64,000 bases of DNA from an uncultured Oscillospiraceae bacterium. Lineage in GTDB: Bacteria; Bacillota; Clostridia; Oscillospirales; Ruminococcaceae. How positions within the stretch are numbered: the stretch's first letter is position 1; each line of letters begins with the position of its first letter. The notes below the pieces were generated by a model. It saw nothing but the letters and a program-made list of their open reading frames with translations, was not told where the DNA came from and made no database searches. A program made the translations under genes and the position numbers. The stretch lies in the NCBI GenBank assembly GCA_910578255.1, contig CAJTQM010000004.1:1-64000 (forward strand), in the 5' to 3' direction. Shown piece after piece: positions 7,195 through 16,063 of this stretch.

Positions 7195-8682
7195 ATGTTT
7201 TCCATTTTCGATGTCATCCCTGTAGGGGTGATAATCGGCGTGTTGGCCGTTCTTTTACTCCTCATCATTATTTTAACAGGATATCTCAAAGCGCCGCCGG
7301 ATACAGCGTATATTGTTTCCGGACTGCGGCGCAAGGTGGTCATCGGGAAGTCCTGCATCAAAATCCCGCTGTTTGAGCGGCTGGATAAGCTGAGTTTAAA
7401 GCTGATTCCCATTGATGTAAAGACCTCCAGTGCGGTTCCCACCGCCGATTATATCAATATCAACGTGGATGCGGCGGTCAACGTGAAAATTTCCGACAGT
7501 CCGGAAAAGCTGAAGCTTGCGGCCCAGAACTTTTTAAACCAGCCCACCGAATATATCGGTCGGATTGCCCGAGAGGTTCTGGAGGGAAACATGCGTGAAA
7601 TCGTCGGCCGGATGGAGTTAAAGGAGATGGTTTCCGACCGGCAGAAATTTGCGGAACTGGTCAAAGAGAATGCGGCGCCGGATTTGGCGGCCATGGGACT
7701 GGATATCATCAGCTTTAATGTGCAGAATTTTACTGACGGCAACGGCGTTATCGATGATTTGGGTATTGACAACATCAGCCAGATTAAAAAGGGCGCGGCG
7801 ATTGCCAAGGCCACGGCGGACAAAGAGGTGGCCATCGCCCAGGCGGCGGCGGACCGGCAGGCAAACGACGCCAGGGTAGAGGCACAGATGATCATTTCCC
7901 AGCGCAACACGGAACTGTCTATGCGCCAATCGGAACTGAAAAAGCAGGAGGATACGAAAAAAGCCGAGGCGGACGCCGCTTACCAGATCCAGAAGGAGGA
8001 GCAGCGTAAATCCATCGAGGTGGCCGCCGCCAACGCGGACATTGCCGCCCAGGAGAAAGCGGTGGAACTGAAGGCCAAGGCCGCCGAGGTCCAGGAGCAG
8101 GAGTTGAATGCCGCCATCCGCAAAAAGGCAGATGCGGATTTGTATCAGCGGCAAAAAGAGGCAGAGGCCAAAAAATTCGAAATGGAGCGGGACGCCGAGG
8201 CGAAGAAATTTGCCAAGCAGCAGGAGGCGGAAGGAATCCGGCTGGTGGGTGAGGCCGAGGCGGACGCCATCCGTCAGAAGGGTATTGCGGAAGGCGAAGC
8301 CATGGAGAAAAAGGCGGAGGCTTATCAAAAATACAACAGCGCCGCCATGGCCGAAATGCTCATCCGGATTCTGCCGGAGTTGGCTGGCAAGATTGCCGAG
8401 CCTTTGGCGGCGATCGACAAGGTTACGATTATCGGCGGGGACTCCAGCGGAGTCAGCGGTGTTGCCGATGGCGTGCCGGTTGTGATGAGTAAGCTTTTTG
8501 AAAGTGTGAAAGAGGCGACGGGCATCGACCTTTCGGATATTGTACGCGCCGACGGATATGATGCCAAGGTCAACCGCAACATCCATTTGAAAAGCGATCT
8601 TCCGATTCCCTCTGGGCTGACACATGAATCGATCCGGGAGGACGAATACATGAGCGGCGCGGTCCCCACTGGGGAAGAATAA
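7195..8682 (+). CDS. Flotillin-like SPFH/band 7 membrane protein
   Basis: This 495-residue protein is a flotillin (YuaG/FloT-like), which scaffolds ordered membrane microdomains. A single N-terminal membrane segment (about 6-27, VIPVGVIIGVLAVLLLLIII) is followed by the SPFH domain (about 35-220) and a long Ala/Glu/Lys-rich coiled coil (about 225-430) with repeated EA pairs such as EAEGIRLVGEAEADAI. The C-terminal region includes LIRILPELAGKIAEPL, typical of the oligomerisation end. The start at 7195 follows AGGGAG at 8 bases. An NfeD-type partner, often beside flotillins, is not present. Confidence 0.9.
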   Translation: MFSIFDVIPVGVIIGVLAVLLLLIIILTGYLKAPPDTAYIVSGLRRKVVIGKSCIKIPLFERLDKLSLKLIPIDVKTSSAVPTADYININVDAAVNVKISDSPEKLKLAAQNFLNQPTEYIGRIAREVLEGNMREIVGRMELKEMVSDRQKFAELVKENAAPDLAAMGLDIISFNVQNFTDGNGVIDDLGIDNISQIKKGAAIAKATADKEVAIAQAAADRQANDARVEAQMIISQRNTELSMRQSELKKQEDTKKAEADAAYQIQKEEQRKSIEVAAANADIAAQEKAVELKAKAAEVQEQELNAAIRKKADADLYQRQKEAEAKKFEMERDAEAKKFAKQQEAEGIRLVGEAEADAIRQKGIAEGEAMEKKAEAYQKYNSAAMAEMLIRILPELAGKIAEPLAAIDKVTIIGGDSSGVSGVADGVPVVMSKLFESVKEATGIDLSDIVRADGYDAKVNRNIHLKSDLPIPSGLTHESIREDEYMSGAVPTGEE

Positions 8683-8750
8683 GGGAATCCTTCTGCCAAA
8701 TGTAAAACGGCGACACGGACTTTTCTCTTATTCCGATATTTTAAGGCAAA

Positions 8751-8792
8751 AAAACAGGTATGAACATTCTGATGATGGTTCATACCTGTTTT
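8751..8792. terminator. Bidirectional terminator between flotillin and cheB
   Basis: AAAACAGGTATGAAC (8751-8765) pairs perfectly with GTTCATACCTGTTTT (8778-8792). On the minus strand the arm continues into seven T, which suits the end of the che operon; on the plus strand four T are available for the flotillin gene. Confidence 0.85.
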
Positions 8793-8816
8793 CAAATTGT
8801 TTAAAAGAAAGAGAAA

Positions 8817-9875
8817 TTAACGCCGGGTATTTAAATAGCGAATGATCTCTCCGCCAATTTCGCCTAAAGGAAGCTGCTTTTGCACTGCGCCGATATTAAA
8901 CGCCACCATAGGCATTCCGTATACGACACAGCTTTCCTTATCCTGTCCGACGGTATAGGCGCCGGCCTGGCGCATTTTCAAAAGTCCGTTGGCACCGTCG
9001 GCCCCCATGCCGGTCAGTTCAATGCCCATGGCGTTTTGTTTTGCAACGGTTGCCACCGAATCGAACAATACGTCTACCGAGGGGCAATGGCCGCTGACCT
9101 TTGCTCCGCGTTCACTGCGGACATAGTAGCCTTTGGCATCTCTCGCAAGGCGAAGGTGGAATTCCCCCGCACCAATGATGATTTTTCCGGTTTCGACCCG
9201 ATCTCCGTGGACCGCTTCTTTAACCGACATTTTGCAGATGCGGTCAAGCCGTTGGGCGTACATATTGGTAAAAACCGGCGGCATATGCTGAACGATGACG
9301 ATGCCCGGTGTAGTGGCCGGCAAATCCTTTACCACCTCTAAAATAGCTTCGGTACCACCGGTAGAGGCGCCGATGGCGATTACAATATCCTTTTGGGCTA
9401 AACCCGAAAGAGTGAGGGGCTGCAAAGGAACAAAGGCAGACGACGGCGACGAAAGTTTTTTCCCCACGTGAGCCGTCGAAGCGATTTTCACCTTGACGAT
9501 CAATTCGGACATGAAGGATTTCATGCCGTCCGGCCCCTTGATTTCCGGTTTGCGAACAAAATCCACCGCTCCAGCGCCCAAAGCGTCCAGCACGCGGATC
9601 GGCGCGGAACTGACCACAACCACCGGCACCGGATGGACAGGCATCAGCTTTTTCAGAAAATCAATGCCGTTTAATTTTGGCATCTCTACATCCAGTGTAA
9701 CAACGTCGGGCCGGATCGCCTTGATTTTTTCCATGGCGTCCATAGCATCGACCGCTGTGCCGACGACTTCGATGCGAGGGTCGCCGGAAAAACCTTTTTC
9801 AAGCGCCTGGCGGAAAAAAATCGAATCGTCCACAATCAGTAGTCGAATTTTTCTGGTGATGGGTAAAGCGGGCAT
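8817..9875 (-). CDS. cheB: Chemotaxis response regulator methylesterase CheB
   Basis: This 352-residue protein removes methyl groups from chemoreceptor glutamates. The receiver domain (1-120) has the acidic pair in LLIVDDS, the phosphorylated Asp62 in VTLDVEMPKLNG and a Lys in FVRKPE. The C-terminal esterase domain shows the Ser-His-Asp set in IGASTGGTEA, VQHMPP and TGMGADGANG. It is the last gene of the minus-strand cheA-W-R-B operon, 147 bases after cheR. The start follows AGGGAG. Confidence 0.96.
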   Translation of the reverse strand: MPALPITRKIRLLIVDDSIFFRQALEKGFSGDPRIEVVGTAVDAMDAMEKIKAIRPDVVTLDVEMPKLNGIDFLKKLMPVHPVPVVVVSSAPIRVLDALGAGAVDFVRKPEIKGPDGMKSFMSELIVKVKIASTAHVGKKLSSPSSAFVPLQPLTLSGLAQKDIVIAIGASTGGTEAILEVVKDLPATTPGIVIVQHMPPVFTNMYAQRLDRICKMSVKEAVHGDRVETGKIIIGAGEFHLRLARDAKGYYVRSERGAKVSGHCPSVDVLFDSVATVAKQNAMGIELTGMGADGANGLLKMRQAGAYTVGQDKESCVVYGMPMVAFNIGAVQKQLPLGEIGGEIIRYLNTRR

Positions 9876-10022
9876 TCTCTCTATCTCCCTTCAGGCAAAG
9901 CCATTGTTCCAAACGCACCTATCCCCCTGCTGAAAGCTGTGAGAATTAGGTCCTTTTTAAACAGCCCGCCTTGTCGAATATGCGAAAAACAGCGATATTT
10001 ATAGTACCGCGCCGCGCAAACC

Positions 10023-10874
10023 TTATTCGCCGCGCTGGTAAATGGCAGGCTGTACGTAGTTATAGCGGGACATGCCATTGATGCTTTCCGAATGGCCAAT
10101 AAACAAATAGCCGCCGGGTGCGGTCCAGTCATAGAATTTTTTGACCAGCTTGGTTTTGGTATCCGTATCAAAATAAATCATGACGTTCCGGCAGAAAATC
10201 AAATCAAACGGTTTTTTAAACTGGAAGGGTTCCATCAGGTTGCCGGGACGGAAGATAACCTCTTTGCGCAGTTTATCGGAGATCTGATAAGTTCCATTAG
10301 GCAGTGATTTTAAGTATTTGGTCTTCCATTTGGCCGGCAGATCCTTTAGATCCGACGCGTTGTAGATTCCCTGCTGGGCTTTGGACAAAACGCGCATAGA
10401 AATATCGGTTGCCAAAATGGTGGTATCCCACATGGATTTGCGGCTACCGAAATATTCGTCGATTACCATCGCAGTATTGTAAGCTTCCTGACCGGTAGAA
10501 CATCCGGCGCTCCAGATGCGCATTTCGTGGTTTTGACACCGCTGCTCAAGATAAGGCAATACATGTTTGAACAGATAATTGAAATGCTCATTTTCCCGCA
10601 TGAAATAAGAAAGATTGGTGGTCAGCTTATTTAAAAGGGTGACCACTTCATTTCCAGACTTATCTTTGAATACCAGATCCAGGTACTGCTGGAAAGTTGA
10701 ACAGCTCTTTGCCTGTAATTCCTGGGCGAGGCGGCTTTCAATCAAAACACGCTTTTTGCTCAGATCAATTCCATATTTGCTTTTAACAAAATTCACAAGG
10801 GTTGTGAATTCCTTATCAGTCATACGAATTAGACGCGACTGAGCGTCAGTCGCATTTTTTTGCTGCGTAATCAC
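10023..10874 (-). CDS. cheR: Chemoreceptor methyltransferase CheR
   Basis: This 283-residue protein transfers methyl from SAM to glutamates of the chemoreceptor signalling domain. The N-terminal helical domain is followed by the Rossmann domain, with NLSYFMRENEHF, the SAM loop IWSAGCSTGQEAYNTAM, LATDISMRVL and FDLIFCRNVMIYF. It starts with GTG, 8 bases after GGAG. It lies 20 bases downstream of cheW. The local receptor lacks a terminal NWETF-like pentapeptide, so tethering of CheR is not expected. Confidence 0.95.
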   Translation of the reverse strand: MITQQKNATDAQSRLIRMTDKEFTTLVNFVKSKYGIDLSKKRVLIESRLAQELQAKSCSTFQQYLDLVFKDKSGNEVVTLLNKLTTNLSYFMRENEHFNYLFKHVLPYLEQRCQNHEMRIWSAGCSTGQEAYNTAMVIDEYFGSRKSMWDTTILATDISMRVLSKAQQGIYNASDLKDLPAKWKTKYLKSLPNGTYQISDKLRKEVIFRPGNLMEPFQFKKPFDLIFCRNVMIYFDTDTKTKLVKKFYDWTAPGGYLFIGHSESINGMSRYNYVQPAIYQRGE

Positions 10875-10894
10875 GATACCGGCTCCTTTTTTTA

Positions 10895-11371
10895 CTAATA
10901 TAACTGAAGATCGTTCTGGAAGAACTTATTACAGTCAATATTTAAGATGCTTCTGTCCCCAATTTTTGAAATAGAGGACAAATAGCGCTCTCCCTGGCGG
11001 CCCAGATCGGGCAGGGTATTGGACTGCCCGTCGTGGATGGAAACCACCTCGGCTACGCTGTCCACAATCAAGCCCACCTGCATATCTTCGATCAGTACTA
11101 CAATGATACAGGTCTTGTCGTCATAAGGGCGCTCTTCCTGACAAAATTTCAGCCGCACGTCAATCACGGGAACGACTTTGCCGCGCAGATTAATAATTCC
11201 CTTGATGTAGGAAGGCAGAGAAGGAACGAAGGTGATCGGCTGGATGCTGATAATCTCCGTAACATGGAACAACTCAATTCCATAAAATGTATCGTCGATA
11301 TAAAATGATAAGTATCTTCCGTTTAAATCGTCGAGATTTTTCTCGTCGGTCATAATTTGATTCTCACTCAT
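10895..11371 (-). CDS. cheW: Chemotaxis coupling protein CheW
   Basis: This 158-residue protein has the double SH3-like fold that links CheA to receptors. Visible signatures are YLSFYIDDTFYGIELFHVTE, ITFVPSLPSYIKGIINLRGK, VVPVIDVRLKF and VGLIVDSVAEV. The start at 11371 follows AGGGGTG. Eighteen bases separate it from cheA and 20 from cheR, so it is cotranscribed with both. Confidence 0.95.
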   Translation of the reverse strand: MSENQIMTDEKNLDDLNGRYLSFYIDDTFYGIELFHVTEIISIQPITFVPSLPSYIKGIINLRGKVVPVIDVRLKFCQEERPYDDKTCIIVVLIEDMQVGLIVDSVAEVVSIHDGQSNTLPDLGRQGERYLSSISKIGDRSILNIDCNKFFQNDLQLY

Positions 11372-11388
11372 TTAAAACACCCCTTCTC

Positions 11389-13461
11389 TTATAACAGATT
11401 CAGCAGATTGTTGGCGTCCAGAATTAGGCTGATACTGCCGTCGCCCAGAATCGTGCAGCCGGAAAGCCCCAACTTTTTCAACTCATATTTGTTTAAGAAC
11501 GAAGGGAACGGCTTTACAACCACCTGCTGCTCACCGAGCAACTCGTCGGCAAAAATGCAGGCGATTTTATCATTGTTCTCAATTTGGATCACGATTCCGT
11601 CGTTGAGTTCGGTGATTTCGGTGGGAACGCCAAACAGGCGATGCAACCGGATTAACGGGAAACATTCACCGCGTAGCATGATCATCTCGGTGCCGTCGGT
11701 GTCCAAAATCACCTGCCGGTCGTCGGCCATCTGCTCGTCGGAAATCTTGAAGGACTGTTTAATGGAATTGATCGGCAGCGTATAGATCGAATCGCCCACC
11801 GCCAGTTCCATACCGTCGACAATCGCAAGGGTCAGCGGGATTTTAATGGTAAAGGTAGTTCCCTGCCCGCGTTTACTGTCGATGGAAAGGGTGCCGCCCA
11901 CTTTTTCGATGTTTTTGCGGACAACGTCCATTCCAACGCCACGACCGGAAAACTCTGTAACCTCTTTGTTGGTGGAAAAGCCGGGGAGCATAATGAGACC
12001 GAAAATTTCTTTATCAGTATATTCGCTTTCGGGTTTCGTGAGAATCCCGTTCTCCCGCGCTTTTTTCAAAAGTTTTTCGGTGTCCAGTCCGCTTCCATCG
12101 TCGGAGATGGTGATGACGATTTCGCCGCCTACGTTATTGGCGGACAGAATGACCTTGCCCCGCTCCGGTTTGCCTGCGGCCAAGCGCTCTTCGGGCATTT
12201 CGATGGCATGATCCATCGAGTTGCGGACCATATGCATAAACGGATCGCCGATGGCCTCGTTGATGGTCTTATCAATTTCGGTATCGCCGCCTTCGGTGAC
12301 CAGGTCGGCCTGCTTGTTAAGCTTTTTGCACATATCCCGCACAATGCGGTTCATCCGCTGGAACAGGCCGGAAATCGGCACCATCCGCATGGACATGACC
12401 ACATCCTGCAACTCGTCGGTCAGCTTGCGCAGTTCCCGGGCGGATTTCTGAAAATTGTCCAGCTGAAGGCCCCGAAGATCCGGGTTGCCGACTACCATGG
12501 ATTCGGTGGTGACCAATTCGCCCACCAGATCCATTAGCTGATCGATTTTTGCCTGGTTAACGCTGATCAGGCTCTGCTTAGCCTTTCCGGCATTGGCGGC
12601 AGGCGATGCGGCCGCCGGCGCGCTGTTTGCCGTTTTGGCATCGGCGGCTTTGGCGTCAGCCTTGGCCGGTTCGGACGCAGAAGCATCCGGGCCGGACGCT
12701 TCGTCCTCCAAAAGTTCGTAGGTTTTAATATTGACCGCACTTTCGATGGTATGTAAAACGTCATCGACAGAGGTGCTGGGCTTAAAATCGATCAAAAAGC
12801 CGTTTTTGATGATCTCAGAGCACAGGGAAGCGTCGTTCTCCGGATGGGGGGGGACTGACTCCAACTCGTCGCACAGATCCTGCAGCTGGCTTAACAGCAT
12901 AAAGGCGCGGATGTTTTCCATCTGGCAGCCCTCTTCGAAAAACACCTTTACCCGGTGCCGGCCCGCTGCCAGCGGTGCAGAAGGTTCGGAAGAGGAAGCC
13001 TGCGGAGCCGCTTCCGGCGCGGCGCCAGCGGCCTGCCCCTCGGAAGCGGTGCCGCGCATAATAGAGGCCAGCCGCTTTAACTCCACGATCATGCCGCTGG
13101 CGTCTTTATTGGCTTCGCCGCTTTCCTGAACCGACTCAACCTCGCTTTTTAAAAAGTCCGATGCCTCTAAAACCACATCGAACAGCGCTTCGCTGACGCT
13201 GGTCAGACGTTCGGGATTTTCCCGGAGAATGAAGAAGACGTCCTCAACGGCATGAGCCAGGGTAGACACGTTGTTAAACTCCATCATGGCCGAAGAACCT
13301 TTTATTGTGTGCATAATCCGAAAGATCTCGTTGATGTGATCCTCGCTCAGACTTTTGGATTTTTCCGATTCCAAAAGAATTTCGTCCAGTTGCTCCAAAA
13401 GTGTGTTCGATTCATAAATGAATGTTTCTAACATGGGCTCCATGCTGGGATCAATCGCCAT
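11389..13461 (-). CDS. cheA: Chemotaxis histidine kinase CheA
   Basis: This 690-residue kinase phosphorylates CheY and CheB. P1 (1-130) carries the phosphorylated His51 in RIMHTIKGSSAMM. An Ala/Pro-rich linker leads to a P2-like region (about 170-250), then a second Ala-rich linker. P3 dimerisation starts at about 290 with VNQAKIDQLMDLVGELV. P4 has the N box HMVRNSMDHAIE, the G1 box DDGSGLD and G2 GRGVGMDVV. The CheW-like P5 begins near 555. The ATG at 13461 is preferred to a TTG two codons upstream because AAGGTG precedes it properly. It heads the minus-strand operon and diverges from the FliK-like gene. Confidence 0.96.
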   Translation of the reverse strand: MAIDPSMEPMLETFIYESNTLLEQLDEILLESEKSKSLSEDHINEIFRIMHTIKGSSAMMEFNNVSTLAHAVEDVFFILRENPERLTSVSEALFDVVLEASDFLKSEVESVQESGEANKDASGMIVELKRLASIMRGTASEGQAAGAAPEAAPQASSSEPSAPLAAGRHRVKVFFEEGCQMENIRAFMLLSQLQDLCDELESVPPHPENDASLCSEIIKNGFLIDFKPSTSVDDVLHTIESAVNIKTYELLEDEASGPDASASEPAKADAKAADAKTANSAPAAASPAANAGKAKQSLISVNQAKIDQLMDLVGELVTTESMVVGNPDLRGLQLDNFQKSARELRKLTDELQDVVMSMRMVPISGLFQRMNRIVRDMCKKLNKQADLVTEGGDTEIDKTINEAIGDPFMHMVRNSMDHAIEMPEERLAAGKPERGKVILSANNVGGEIVITISDDGSGLDTEKLLKKARENGILTKPESEYTDKEIFGLIMLPGFSTNKEVTEFSGRGVGMDVVRKNIEKVGGTLSIDSKRGQGTTFTIKIPLTLAIVDGMELAVGDSIYTLPINSIKQSFKISDEQMADDRQVILDTDGTEMIMLRGECFPLIRLHRLFGVPTEITELNDGIVIQIENNDKIACIFADELLGEQQVVVKPFPSFLNKYELKKLGLSGCTILGDGSISLILDANNLLNLL

Positions 13462-13667
13462 TTGCAATCACCTTCAGTTTCATCAGATTCGTTTTTACCC
13501 GTAATAAGCCTATACAGGCTCTTTCTATTTATCTATTCGACAGCTTTAGCAAAAACCCAACTATAATCTCTTGTGTTCTTTTCATTTTGTACGATAAGTA
13601 TGTATGTAAGGTATTAAAATTTTCAGAAAGGGGGGCATTCCGGCCGTTTTGCGCCGGAGAAATCAGG

Positions 13668-15074
13668 ATGGCGGATATTTTGCGCGTCACGACCCCTTTG
13701 GTGAATAAAACGCAGACACCCGAGGCAAAACGCAACGTGGATCTTGCGACTCAGTTCCCGCTGCAGGATGTTTCCCGGGTGACCAAGCCCAACTCTCAGT
13801 CGGAGTTGCTTTCGCAGAACAACGGGCTGATTCAGCAGGAGGAGACCTCCGCCCTGCTTTTAAATCTGTTAAAGGACCCTTCCGTTACGGTGAGTTTTCT
13901 CAAGGGAATTTCGGCTATGGAGGCGGTGATCCGCCTGCTGCCGGCCAACAACAATCCCTTTACCCAGGAATTGGAGCAGATGTTTGGGGAGATGCTGGTC
14001 CCCTCCGATCAGATCGCCCAGGAAATGGAGCGGCAGGAAACGGCCTCGACCTTTTTCAAAGGGGAATTGTTTGAACTTTTGCGCGAGGCGATCCGCCAGA
14101 ACCCGGAGCAGACCGGCCTGCGGGAGACCACGGTATCCTTTTTAAAGGCTTTGACGCTGTATTATACCCGGCAGGAGGCCTTGGGATCGGTGGCCAACAG
14201 CTTGCAGTATCTGTCCGACAGCCTTTCGGCCAGCAAGACGCTGTCTCAAAAGCTGGCGTCGCTGGCGGCCCGGTACCAGGCAGAGGACGCGCCCGAGTCC
14301 TTCAGGACCCTGCGTCAGGCTACCCTGAACGTTTTGAAAGAGGTACAAGACAGCATCCTTTTTTCCGGAAAAACGGAAAAAATCGTAAAAATGATCATCT
14401 ACAACCTTTCCAGATACAACGACAACGGTGATTTTTTGCGGGAATCGGTTTCCCGGATGCTTTTGCAGCTGCATGGAGACAAAATGCGGGAGCAGTTTTT
14501 GCAGTCGCTGGAAAGCTTTCTGGAACAGGCGAAAGAACCCAAGCAGGAAGGATCTTCCGCCATGGGGGCGCTTACGCGCATTCTGGAGCGGCAGACCCAG
14601 AGCGAGGACCTGATGGCCCTCAATTCGGAGCGGATGGAAAAAATCATTTACAGCCTGCTTTCCTCTCCGTGCAATTTTACGCCGCTTCTTCATTTTGTCC
14701 TGCCGGTGCAGTTTGAGGATCTGCAGTCCTTTGCGGAGATCTGGATCAACCCCAACGGAGAAGAGGACGAACGGGACCGGCCGTCCGGCGGGGAGCAGAC
14801 CATCCATATGCTTTTGTCGTTTGAAATTGACAGCATCGGTCATTTTGAGTTAGAGTTGTTTGTAAGGGAAAAGGTCATCGATTTTTCCCTGTTTTGTCCG
14901 CCTGCGTATGCCTCAGTTTACGATTCCTTGCAAAAGGAGTTTCGAAACTGCGCCGGGCAGACGGGCTATCGTATCGGTGAAATACATGTGGACCGGCTGC
15001 AGAATCCGCGCTCGCTGATGGATGTATTCCGGTCCCTGCCATACAAAAGGACGGGTGTCGATGTCAAAATCTAA
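13668..15074 (+). CDS. FliK-like flagellar protein (hook-length-control C-terminal domain), tentative
   Basis: This 468-residue protein is mostly helical and soluble. Its C-terminal part (about 330-450) contains FTPLLHFVLPVQFEDLQSFA, a WINPNGEEDE loop and HMLLSFEIDSIGHFELELFV, which follows the pattern of the FliK/Flg_hook domain, although the usual LxPxxLGxV motif is altered to IDSIGHFEL. A true fliK lies at 50549. Its 14-base overlap with the FlhX gene strengthens the link, since FliK acts on the FlhB C-terminal domain. I infer a substrate-switching or export-related role. The start at 13668 follows CGGAGAAATCAGG. It is divergent from cheA. Confidence 0.6.
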   Translation: MADILRVTTPLVNKTQTPEAKRNVDLATQFPLQDVSRVTKPNSQSELLSQNNGLIQQEETSALLLNLLKDPSVTVSFLKGISAMEAVIRLLPANNNPFTQELEQMFGEMLVPSDQIAQEMERQETASTFFKGELFELLREAIRQNPEQTGLRETTVSFLKALTLYYTRQEALGSVANSLQYLSDSLSASKTLSQKLASLAARYQAEDAPESFRTLRQATLNVLKEVQDSILFSGKTEKIVKMIIYNLSRYNDNGDFLRESVSRMLLQLHGDKMREQFLQSLESFLEQAKEPKQEGSSAMGALTRILERQTQSEDLMALNSERMEKIIYSLLSSPCNFTPLLHFVLPVQFEDLQSFAEIWINPNGEEDERDRPSGGEQTIHMLLSFEIDSIGHFELELFVREKVIDFSLFCPPAYASVYDSLQKEFRNCAGQTGYRIGEIHVDRLQNPRSLMDVFRSLPYKRTGVDVKI

Positions 15075-15366
15075 AAAGAACAAGGCGGTTGCCTTAAAAT
15101 ACAATGCGGAAGAGGATTTGGCGCCGATTGTCATTGCCTCCGGATACGGCGAGATTGCCCAGCGGATCATTGATGTGGCGGAACAGCGGGGCATCCCTGT
15201 ATTTCGGGACGACAGCGCCGTTTCGCTTTTGTGTATGCTGGAGGTGGGCAGCAACATCCCGCCGGAACTTTACGAGGTAGTGGCGGCCATTTACTGCCAG
15301 CTTCTTCGGGCGTCTTACAAAATCAAAAACGGGCACGACCCGCTCCCGAAGGAGCCGCAGAACTAA
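15061..15366 (+). CDS. FlhB C-terminal-domain homologue (FlhX)
   Basis: This 101-residue protein aligns with the last part of FlhB: APIVIASGYGEIAQRIIDVA matches APVVVAKGMDSLALRIVKVA in the FlhB of this window, and GIPVFRDDSAVSLLCMLEVG matches the segment after it. It lacks the membrane domain and the NPTH autocleavage motif, so it resembles the already-cleaved FlhB-CC fragment. Such FlhX proteins can stand in for FlhB-CC in export substrate switching in some bacteria. The ATG lies inside the end of the FliK-like gene, so the two are translationally coupled. Confidence 0.85.
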   Translation: MSKSKKNKAVALKYNAEEDLAPIVIASGYGEIAQRIIDVAEQRGIPVFRDDSAVSLLCMLEVGSNIPPELYEVVAAIYCQLLRASYKIKNGHDPLPKEPQN

Positions 15367-15404
15367 AACAGACTGACCATGAGGTTGGAGGAAGGACGAA
15401 AGAC

Positions 15405-16031
15405 ATGCTTTCAAAGGAATACAGTGGTTCGATTTGCGAAGTTACCAATATGGATAACAAACTGATTGTCACGGGCCTGATCAGAGTTACCGACGAGGGA
15501 GTGGAAATCCACAACAATGGGGACCGTATGCCGGTTTTGAATTTTGGCTCGCAGGTAAAGCTTTCTTTGCATAATCCTCAACTGGGCATGCAGGTGATGG
15601 CCGGCGAGGTGTATCTGTCCGATCCAACATTTTTGCGGCTGGTCAATCTGCAGGTTTTTGCCGAGTATGAAAAACGGCGCTTTTTCCGCCTTACCATCGA
15701 CCACAGCGCCGATCTGATCCCGGTGGGCAAGGCTGGAACGGAGCGGCGGGGGGAGAAGACGCCGATCCGCGTAAAGGATATCAGTCTGTGTGGACTGCAG
15801 TTTGAGTGTGAAAAGCCTCTGGCGCTGGGCGGACAGTACCGGATTCGAATCGCATTGCAGGATAACCTTTTGGAAACATTAGATTTTGTTATACGAAGAG
15901 TATTACCGCGGGACAACAACAAAAACCGGTATGGCGGCGAATTTTTGGCGCTGAGCGCCCATGCGGAGCAGCGGTTGTGCAGCTATATTTTTAATCAGCA
16001 GCAAAAGCAGATTCGGCGCAGCCGCAGCTGA
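15405..16031 (+). CDS. PilZ-domain protein with intact c-di-GMP motif
   Basis: This 208-residue protein has an N-terminal beta-rich region (1-88) resembling the YcgR-N fold and a C-terminal PilZ domain (about 89-200). The c-di-GMP binding residues are present: RRFFR at 91-95 (RxxxR) and DISLCG at 125-130 (DxSxxG). YcgR-type proteins bind c-di-GMP and brake the flagellar motor, so a motility output is likely but inferred. It lies 38 bases after flhX and 32 before the FtsA-like gene. A paralogue without these motifs is at 25350-26051. GGAGGAAGGACG precedes the start. Confidence 0.85.
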   Translation: MLSKEYSGSICEVTNMDNKLIVTGLIRVTDEGVEIHNNGDRMPVLNFGSQVKLSLHNPQLGMQVMAGEVYLSDPTFLRLVNLQVFAEYEKRRFFRLTIDHSADLIPVGKAGTERRGEKTPIRVKDISLCGLQFECEKPLALGGQYRIRIALQDNLLETLDFVIRRVLPRDNNKNRYGGEFLALSAHAEQRLCSYIFNQQQKQIRRSRS

Positions 16032-16063
16032 CCGGTCCGGAAGAAAAAAGGTAAGGTGATTGG

